Positions 1 through 5,209 of a stretch of DNA of 5,209 nucleotides are shown here, in pieces. The notes under the pieces were generated by a model, which worked only from the letters and a program-made list of their open reading frames with translations, searched no databases and had not been told where the DNA came from. The stretch is from Belnapia sp. (lineage in GTDB: Bacteria > Pseudomonadota > Alphaproteobacteria > Acetobacterales > Acetobacteraceae). Position 1 is the first letter of the stretch. Every line of letters starts with the position of its first letter. A program made the translations under genes and the position numbers. The stretch lies in the NCBI GenBank assembly GCA_028291445.1, contig JAQGIA010000159.1, positions 1 through 5,209 on the forward strand. The letters are read 5' to 3'.

Positions 1-554
1 AGCGCGGCGAGGTTGAAGCTTTCGAAGACCTGGCCCTGATTCGAGGCGCCTTCGCCGAAATAGGTCAGCGAGAGGTTCTTCGACTGCCGTTACCAATTGG
101 CGAAGGCCAGGCCGGTGCCGAGCGAGACCTGGGCGCCGACGATGCCGTGCCCGCCGTAGAAGCCCTTCTCCCGGCTGAACATGTGCATGGAGCCGCCCTT
201 GCCCTTGGAATAGCCGCCGATGCGCCCGGTCAGCTCCGCCATGACGCCGCGGGCTTCCATGCCGGTAGCCAGCATATGGCCATGGTCGCGGTAGGAGGTG
301 ATGACCTGGTCGCCGGGTTCCAGGCAGGCCTGCATGCCGACCACGACCGCTTCCTGGCCGATGTAGAGGTGGCAGAAGCCGCCGATCAGCCCCATGCCAT
401 AGAGCTGGCCGGCCTTTTCCTCGAAGCGGCGGATCAGGAGCATGTCCCGATAGGCCTGGAGAAGCTGGTCCCGCGACATGGATCGCGCCGAGGGCGCTTC
501 CTTCGCTGCGCGCCCACGCCGTTTGGCGCCTGCGGCCTCCGCTGCCTGGGCCAT
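1..554 (-). pseudogene. pdhA: Pyruvate dehydrogenase E1 component alpha subunit, 5' part, interrupted by an in-frame stop
   Basis: The E1 alpha subunit uses thiamine diphosphate to decarboxylate pyruvate and passes the acetyl group to the lipoyl domain of E2 in the cytoplasmic pyruvate dehydrogenase complex. From ATG 554-552 the protein reads 154 residues with family landmarks: GQEA at 66-69, YRDHGH at 88-93, the Gly-rich GKGGSMH loop at 118-124 and GGHGIVGAQ at 134-142. Codon 155 is TAA (90-92). The same frame then continues for 29 sense codons to the window edge with family sequence (LTYFGEGASNQGQV...ESFNLAA), so this is a single nonsense substitution, not a frameshift; relatives have Tyr in the equivalent FAN-x-Y position. 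The usual length is about 320-350 residues, so the 3' half lies outside the window. The start is chosen by a strong Shine-Dalgarno. If the stop is real, E1 alpha is truncated before its cofactor-binding motif; a base-call error is equally possible. Identification is firm; pseudogene status is not. Confidence 0.85.
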
Positions 555-559
555 TCGGA

Positions 560-568
560 CCCTCCCCT
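560..568 (-). promoter_or_regulatory. Ribosome binding site of pdhA
   Basis: On the minus strand AGGGGAGGG lies 5 nt before ATG 554. It selects this start over in-frame codons further upstream (the open frame extends to 770), whose extra residues do not resemble the E1 alpha N-terminus. Confidence 0.7.
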
Positions 569-663
569 GTTTGCACTCGCGACAGCATGGAATTACGCGC
601 GCCATGTCCGAACGACAAGCGCGCGGGCCCAGAAAAACCGAGACGCGACAACGAAATATCGAC

Positions 664-684
664 ATTAACTCAATTGTGGTTAAT
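664..684. promoter_or_regulatory. Inverted repeat ATTAAC-N9-GTTAAT, candidate operator
   Basis: Perfect 6-bp arms (664-669 and 679-684) are separated by 9 bp, inside the only AT-rich block between the divergent pdhA and dioxygenase genes. The 15-bp centre-to-centre spacing and two-fold symmetry suit a dimeric regulator, and the position could serve either gene. No regulator is assigned. Short AT arms in an AT-rich block can arise by chance. Confidence 0.3.
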
Positions 685-859
685 ATGAAATTGCTGCGTC
701 GCGACGAAGGCGCCCCGTATTGCCCGTCGGGGCGAAGTCGCACCGCGTCGCCACCAGGACGATGCTGCACTGCATTGCCGAATGCGGCAGGCTGGCGCCA
801 TCACCGCAATGCCGCCCGGGCCATGGCGCACGGTGCGGGGCGGCTGGTAGATTGGATCC

Positions 860-865
860 AGGAGG
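860..865 (+). promoter_or_regulatory. Ribosome binding site of the dioxygenase gene
   Basis: AGGAGG, the full consensus, lies 4 nt before ATG 870. It decides the start: the open frame could begin at TTG 720, but that codon has no comparable site, and the extra 50 residues are unstructured and unlike a PhyH N-terminus. Confidence 0.8.
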
Positions 866-869
866 CCCG

Positions 870-1922
870 ATGCCAAGCTGGAGCCGTTGGATCCTCGCAC
901 CGCTGCATGTCCTGGCCCTGGCCAGCGGGGCGAAGTCGTTTCGTGACAACCCGCTGCTCGGCCACCCCGCGCTCAACCGCCATGGGCTGCATGTCGCGCG
1001 GAAGCGCCTGGCGCATCGGCTGGCGGCCGCCCGGCGGCGGCGGCTGGAGCCGCGCCTCTCGGCCGGGGATCGCGCCGGCTTCCTGCGCGACGGCTACCTG
1101 GTCATCCCGGATTTCCTGCCCGCCACGGAATTCGCCCGGATGCGGGCGGAAGTGCTGGGCTGCCGGACCGCGGCCCGGGAATTCATCGACGGCTATACGC
1201 TGACGCGGCTCATCCCGCTGGACGGCGCCACCCTGCCCGGCCTGCCGGCCACCGCGGCGGCACTGGCCGGTGGGCGCTACCGCGGGCTGCACGACTACAT
1301 CGGCTCCTTCCGCCAGGCGCCGCATTTATTCGTCCAGACGGTGTTCAGCGGCGTGCGCGACGCCGCCCCGGATGTGCAGAGCCATTTCCACACCGATACC
1401 TTCCACCCCACGGTGAAGTCCTGGCTGTTCCTGACCGATGTGGCGGGAGATGCGGCGGCTTTCACCTACGTGCCGGGCTCGCACCTGCCGAACCGGCGGC
1501 ATCTGGCCTGGGAACGGCGGGTCTCGGTGACGGCGGCGACGGCGGGGGACCGGCTGACCGGCGAGGGCTCGCTGCGGATCGAGCCGGCGATGCTGGCCCG
1601 GCTCGGCTATCCCGCGCCGCGCAAGCTGGCGGTCGCCGCCAATACCCTGGTGATCGCCGATACCAGCGGCTTCCACCGCCGCGGCATCAGTGGCGGGACG
1701 GCCTGCCGCATCGCCATCTGGGCCTATGCGCGGGGCAGCCCGTTCCAGCCCTGGACCGGGCTCGGGGCGGCCGACAGCGCCGATGGCAAGCTGCGGGGGG
1801 GCCGGCTGGTGCGGCTGTTCTGGGCGGCGCAGGATCTGCTCGGCCGGGTTACCGGACAGCGGAACGGCTGGCGCTGGGTGGGCGTGCGCAGTCCGGCGAC
1901 ACCGCCCGAGGCGGCTCAGTAA
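870..1922 (+). CDS. Phytanoyl-CoA dioxygenase (PhyH) family protein
   Basis: This is a 350-residue predicted non-haem Fe(II)/2-oxoglutarate oxygenase. Members hydroxylate or otherwise oxidise a substrate while converting 2-oxoglutarate and O2 to succinate and CO2. The metal site is visible: H174 and D176 in the HTD motif and H269 in the segment SGFHRRG, with R280 eleven residues later as the likely 2-oxoglutarate carboxylate ligand. The stretch WLFLTDV...FTYVPGSH (185-205) is the usual PhyH core, and FLRDGYLVIPDFLP (71-84) the usual start of the fold. The first 60 residues are basic (an RRRR run at 55-58) with a mildly hydrophobic segment at 7-19, not a convincing signal peptide, so a cytoplasmic location is likely. 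It converges on ftsB, with ends overlapping by 7 bp, and diverges from pdhA. Nothing nearby reveals the substrate; the PhyH family also includes many secondary-metabolite and small-molecule hydroxylases, so phytanoyl-CoA itself should not be assumed. Confidence 0.88.
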   Translation: MPSWSRWILAPLHVLALASGAKSFRDNPLLGHPALNRHGLHVARKRLAHRLAAARRRRLEPRLSAGDRAGFLRDGYLVIPDFLPATEFARMRAEVLGCRTAAREFIDGYTLTRLIPLDGATLPGLPATAAALAGGRYRGLHDYIGSFRQAPHLFVQTVFSGVRDAAPDVQSHFHTDTFHPTVKSWLFLTDVAGDAAAFTYVPGSHLPNRRHLAWERRVSVTAATAGDRLTGEGSLRIEPAMLARLGYPAPRKLAVAANTLVIADTSGFHRRGISGGTACRIAIWAYARGSPFQPWTGLGAADSADGKLRGGRLVRLFWAAQDLLGRVTGQRNGWRWVGVRSPATPPEAAQ

Positions 1923-2254
1923 AGCCGGCGATTGGCCTCGTAGGGGATGACGACCTCATCCTTGCCGACCAAGTTCAGCAGGGTGCGGGCGCGCTCATCC
2001 AGCTGGTCGCGGTCGATGCGGTCCCCACGCAGGCCGAGGACGCGACGCTCCATCTGTTCGCGCTCGGCCTCCACCTTGGCCAGGGTCACCTTCGCCTCGG
2101 CGATCTCGGCCGAGCGGCGTTCCCGGGCCAGCAGCCCGCTGTCGCCATGCAGCGAATGCCAAAGGAAATAGCCGCAGAGCAGCGCCAACCCGACCGGCGG
2201 CGCCGCATCCTTCAGCCAGCGGCGCAACCGGCGCCCGAGCGAATCACGATCCAT
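1916..2254 (-). CDS. ftsB: FtsB/DivIC-family septum formation initiator
   Basis: This small bitopic division protein has 112 residues, close to the usual size of about 100. FtsB pairs with FtsL and binds FtsQ in the divisome, helping activate septal peptidoglycan synthesis at the inner membrane. The layout fits: a short basic cytoplasmic N-terminus (RRLRRWLK, 8-15), one membrane span at about 20-36, then a charged helix at about 43-75 of coiled-coil character (RERRSAEIAEAKVTLAKVEAE), and the family's conserved tail with DQLDERARTLLNLV at 83-96. It lies downstream of eno on the same strand after 187 bp, the common alphaproteobacterial arrangement; pdhA, normally next, is displaced by the opposing dioxygenase gene. 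The start lacks a strong Shine-Dalgarno; a G-run about 9 nt upstream (minus strand) is the only candidate. The stop codon lies inside the end of the convergent dioxygenase gene. Confidence 0.87.
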   Translation of the reverse strand: MDRDSLGRRLRRWLKDAAPPVGLALLCGYFLWHSLHGDSGLLARERRSAEIAEAKVTLAKVEAEREQMERRVLGLRGDRIDRDQLDERARTLLNLVGKDEVVIPYEANRRLY

Positions 2255-2441
2255 CAGGCCAGGCCCCCCCTAGAGGATGACCGGTGCTGACGAAGCGCCG
2301 ATCATGCTCCAGCTTATTGTTCTGTCGCGTGATTCAGGCCCATCGGCGCTGCCGCCCCGGACGATCACGCCTCATGCCCCAATACCGCTGTTGGAGCAGG
2401 CCGAGGGGGGCAATTGCAAGGGGTTAACGCGGACGCCCGGC
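2255..2441. other. eno-ftsB intergenic region
   Basis: These 187 bp separate the enolase stop from the ftsB start. No GC hairpin followed by a T-run is visible after eno, so transcription may continue into ftsB. There is an 8-bp palindrome GCAATTGC at 2410-2417. No convincing promoter pair was found. Confidence 0.5.
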
Positions 2442-3860
<1,419 letters not shown>

Positions 3861-4118
3861 CTATTCGCCGCCATCGCCGCCGCCGTCCCCGCCGCCATCC
3901 CCACCATCATCGCTGCCGCCATCGCCGCCATCGCCGCCGGCGTGGCTGTCCGTGCCGCCGGTGCGGCTGCCGCGCAGCGCAGCCCCGAGGGCGCCGGTGA
4001 CGATCCCGCCCAGCATCAGCGGCCGGGACAGCGCCTCATGGCCGGCCGCAATCAAGACGATGCCCAGGGCGAGGCCGAGGCCGGCGAGCCAGAGCAGCCG
4101 CCGGCCGGCCCGCTTCAC
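3861..4118 (-). CDS. Small membrane protein with Gly/Asp-rich C-terminal repeats, function unknown
   Basis: This 85-residue product is not recognised. The N-terminus is basic (KRAGRR), followed by a hydrophobic segment at about 8-26 and a second at about 33-50 (PLMLGGIVTGALGAAL), so it is probably an inner-membrane hairpin. From residue 61 to the end the chain is low complexity: 16 Gly and 7 Asp in 25 residues, in GGD/GGGD units, strongly acidic and presumably disordered. The start is GTG 4118-4116, which overlaps the upstream lipoprotein stop codon as GTGA. With only a weak Shine-Dalgarno (GAGGGT about 12 nt upstream), translation is likely coupled. The hydrophobic half with a basic start argues that this frame is real and not a GC artefact, but the tail could also have expanded by repeat slippage. 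It could be a metal-binding or surface-exposed linker protein; that is a guess. Confidence 0.6.
   Translation of the reverse strand: MKRAGRRLLWLAGLGLALGIVLIAAGHEALSRPLMLGGIVTGALGAALRGSRTGGTDSHAGGDGGDGGSDDGGDGGGDGGGDGGE
3864..3938 (-). repeat. Short tandem repeat encoding the GGD/GGGD tail
   Basis: On the plus strand this tract is built from imperfect units of GCCGCCATC and GCCGCCGTC with variants. On the minus strand it encodes residues 61-85 of the small membrane protein. Such a tract is prone to slippage; changes by multiples of three would vary tail length without breaking the frame. Confidence 0.6.
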
Positions 4119-5062
4119 CCGCGCCGGCTACCCTCGGTGGTGACCGAAAGCCGCGCCACGGCGGCTTCCAGGGCAGCCACCTTGGCATCCGCATCCGGAC
4201 CATCGGCGGCCAGCGCGGCATGCGCCTGTTCCATGGCGTTCACCACGTCGATCAGCGCGGCGAAGGTGCCCTGGGCCGGGTCGCTGTCGCGCAGCTCGGC
4301 AACGCTGCGGAAGATGCTGTAGCGCTCGCCGGCACCGATCCGGCCATCGGTACGGAGCGCAGCGAGGAAGCGGGACTGCTGGGCATCCAGCGCCTCGCGC
4401 CGGGCGCGGATGGCGCCGCGGGTCCCCTGCCCCACTTCCGGCCCGATCACCGCCCGCAGCAGCGCGGCGACGGCGGCCACATGCGGCTGGCCCTCGGCCA
4501 CCAGGCTGGCGAGGCTCGGGCTGCCGCGGCCCTTGGTCAGGGACTCGGGGAAGTCCGACAGGGTGGCGATGCCGGTGAGGCCGGCGCTGCGGACCGGCTC
4601 CAGCACCGGGGTGCCGCTGGTGGCCTGGACGGCGGCCAGCCCATTGGCGGTGGCGGCGGCGAGGTCCTGGCCGCTCGGGCCGATCTTGGCCTGGATGCGC
4701 TCCCCGCCGGCGACCTGGGCCAGCATGTGGGCGTAGTCGGCCAAGCCGGTGAAAGCCGGGGAGAGGGCGCGGCCGGCGGCTTCGGCGGCACCCGAGGGAG
4801 CGGCGGTGAAGCGGCTGGGCGGCGCGCCGCGGCCGCCGACGGCGAAGCCGATGGCGCTGTCCTCGCGGGCCGCCATGCGCTCGAAGCCATCCATCCGGGC
4901 GACCGCGGCATCCACCGCCGGGTCGGCCGCTTCGATCGCCGCGGCGAAGCGGAGCGCGGCGGTCACCGGCGGTTCCGGCCGGTCCATGCCCATTTGGGCG
5001 CAGCCGGCCATGGCGGTGGCGAGGAGGGGCAGGGCAAGCAGGGCGGTGCGACGCCGGAGCAT
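4115..5062 (-). CDS. Predicted outer-membrane lipoprotein, function unknown
   Basis: The 315-residue product is not recognised. Its N-terminus is a textbook lipoprotein signal: MLRRRT basic region, hydrophobic ALLALPLLATA, then lipobox MAGC with the lipidated cysteine at 21. The next residue is Ala, not Asp, which by the E. coli rule favours outer-membrane sorting. The mature part is Ala-rich with long predicted helices and no further membrane span, so a periplasmic helical domain anchored by the lipid is likely. ATG 5062 is chosen over the upstream ATG 5161 because it places the signal peptide at the terminus and has AAGGA 7 nt upstream. The stop overlaps the GTG of the following membrane-protein gene (4-nt GTGA), suggesting one operon and coupled translation. 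eno lies beyond on the same strand. The lipoprotein nature is well supported; the biochemical role cannot be read from the sequence. Confidence 0.8.
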   Translation of the reverse strand: MLRRRTALLALPLLATAMAGCAQMGMDRPEPPVTAALRFAAAIEAADPAVDAAVARMDGFERMAAREDSAIGFAVGGRGAPPSRFTAAPSGAAEAAGRALSPAFTGLADYAHMLAQVAGGERIQAKIGPSGQDLAAATANGLAAVQATSGTPVLEPVRSAGLTGIATLSDFPESLTKGRGSPSLASLVAEGQPHVAAVAALLRAVIGPEVGQGTRGAIRARREALDAQQSRFLAALRTDGRIGAGERYSIFRSVAELRDSDPAQGTFAALIDVVNAMEQAHAALAADGPDADAKVAALEAAVARLSVTTEGSRRG

Positions 5063-5069
5063 GGCGGTT

Positions 5070-5074
5070 TCCTT
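5070..5074 (-). promoter_or_regulatory. Ribosome binding site of the lipoprotein gene
   Basis: On the minus strand AAGGA lies 7 nt before ATG 5062. It overlaps a small inverted repeat, TTTCC-N6-GGAAA (5068-5083), whose 5-bp stem could partly cover the site in the mRNA. The stem is weak. Confidence 0.6.
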
Positions 5075-5140
5075 TTTTGGAAAGCTGGCGCGAGTGGGAC
5101 CTTGCCGCCGGCCGAGGTCAAGCGGCTGCGCAATCCTACC

Positions 5141-5163
5141 CCATGGTTGTGCCGCAACCATGG
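5141..5163. repeat. Perfect inverted repeat CCATGGTTG-N5-CAACCATGG
   Basis: The 9-bp arms (5141-5149 and 5155-5163) pair without mismatch around a 5-nt centre, and each arm contains the self-complementary CCATGG. The centre lies about 90 bp before the lipoprotein start. It is either an operator for the lipoprotein operon or a hairpin ending a transcript from beyond the right edge; there is no T-run on either side, so an operator is somewhat more likely. Confidence 0.6.
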
Positions 5164-5192
5164 CGGTACCGCCCTTACTGCGCGGTTACCGC
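5162..5192. promoter_or_regulatory. Two tandem palindromes, candidate operator pair
   Basis: GGCGGTACCGCC (5162-5173) is a perfect 12-bp palindrome. GCGGTTACCGC (5182-5192) is the same site with one extra central T. Their centres are about 19.5 bp apart, close to two helical turns, so two bound dimers would face the same side of the DNA. The first site abuts the neighbouring hairpin. No regulator is identified, and the right edge cuts off any further copies. Confidence 0.4.
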
Positions 5193-5209
5193 CGCATTGC
5201 CTGCCCGGG

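Larger units (their letters stand above)
555..869. other. Divergent intergenic region between pdhA and the dioxygenase gene
   Basis: This 315-bp stretch has no credible gene; the frames crossing it are extensions of flanking genes or GC-driven shadows. It must hold the start signals for pdhA (leftward) and the dioxygenase gene (rightward). Most of it is GC-rich like the flanks, but about 653-695 is conspicuously AT-rich and is the natural place for promoter melting. Several partial -35/-10 pairs can be drawn on the minus strand there, for example TTAACC, 17 nt, GATATT, reading toward pdhA. None is good enough to name as the promoter. Ribosome binding sites sit at both ends. Confidence 0.6.
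5063..5209. other. Region upstream of the lipoprotein gene
   Basis: It holds the ribosome binding site, the hairpin and the tandem palindromes listed separately. A leftward -35-like CTTGACC lies with its TTGACC at 5116-5121, between the hairpin and the gene, but no acceptable -10 lies 16-18 nt after it, so a promoter is only suggested. The right edge at 5209 shows no gene start. Confidence 0.4.

Noticed and set aside
665..683. Possible CtrA site (TTAA half-sites) near ftsB and pdhA
   Set aside because: The two TTAA half-sites are 11 nt apart; the CtrA consensus needs 7.
720..869. N-terminal extension of the dioxygenase from TTG 720
   Set aside because: There is no Shine-Dalgarno and the residues are unlike the family, while ATG 870 has a consensus AGGAGG at the right distance.
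3864..3938. Gly/Asp tail as an RTX-type calcium-binding repeat
   Set aside because: The nine-residue GGxGxDxUx pattern with its hydrophobic position is absent; the tail has only Gly, Asp, one Ser and one Glu.
5063..5161. Longer lipoprotein starting at ATG 5161
   Set aside because: It would bury the signal peptide 33 residues into the protein, and the ATG lies inside the perfect hairpin. ATG 5062 has its own ribosome binding site.

Overview
The window is very GC-rich, and its third codon positions are mostly G or C. The gene order eno – ftsB (DivIC family) – pdhA is a familiar alphaproteobacterial arrangement. Together these suggest an alphaproteobacterium, plausibly Acetobacteraceae (Roseomonas-like). 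The family-level placement is inference; no rRNA or other decisive marker is present.

Layout from right to left, the direction in which most genes are read: (1) 5063-5209 is an upstream region with a perfect 9-bp-arm hairpin and two tandem palindromes. (2) 4115-5062 (-) encodes a predicted lipoprotein of unknown function. (3) 3861-4118 (-) encodes an 85-residue membrane protein with a Gly/Asp repeat tail; its GTG start overlaps the lipoprotein stop codon. (4) 2442-3719 (-) is enolase, complete and with its catalytic residues intact. (5) 1916-2254 (-) is the FtsB/DivIC-type division protein. (6) 870-1922 (+) is a PhyH-family Fe(II)/2-oxoglutarate dioxygenase on the opposite strand, its end overlapping the end of ftsB. 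(7) 555-869 is a divergent intergenic region with an AT-rich promoter-like block. (8) 554 to the left edge (-) is the 5' part of pdhA, the pyruvate dehydrogenase E1 alpha subunit, carrying an in-frame TAA at 90-92.

Functionally, enolase makes phosphoenolpyruvate and pyruvate dehydrogenase converts pyruvate to acetyl-CoA, so the cluster covers lower glycolysis and entry to the TCA cycle, with a divisome gene between them. The dioxygenase gene is the visitor: it separates ftsB from pdhA and runs against both. The lipoprotein/small membrane protein pair upstream of eno is probably a separate, translationally coupled unit.

The most notable points are the single in-frame stop in pdhA (real nonsense mutation or base-call error), the dioxygenase inserted into a conserved housekeeping cluster, the unrecognised lipoprotein/Gly-Asp protein pair, and the dense palindromic structure in front of that pair. 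I did not find a clear new multi-gene system, mobile element, CRISPR array, tRNA or rRNA.
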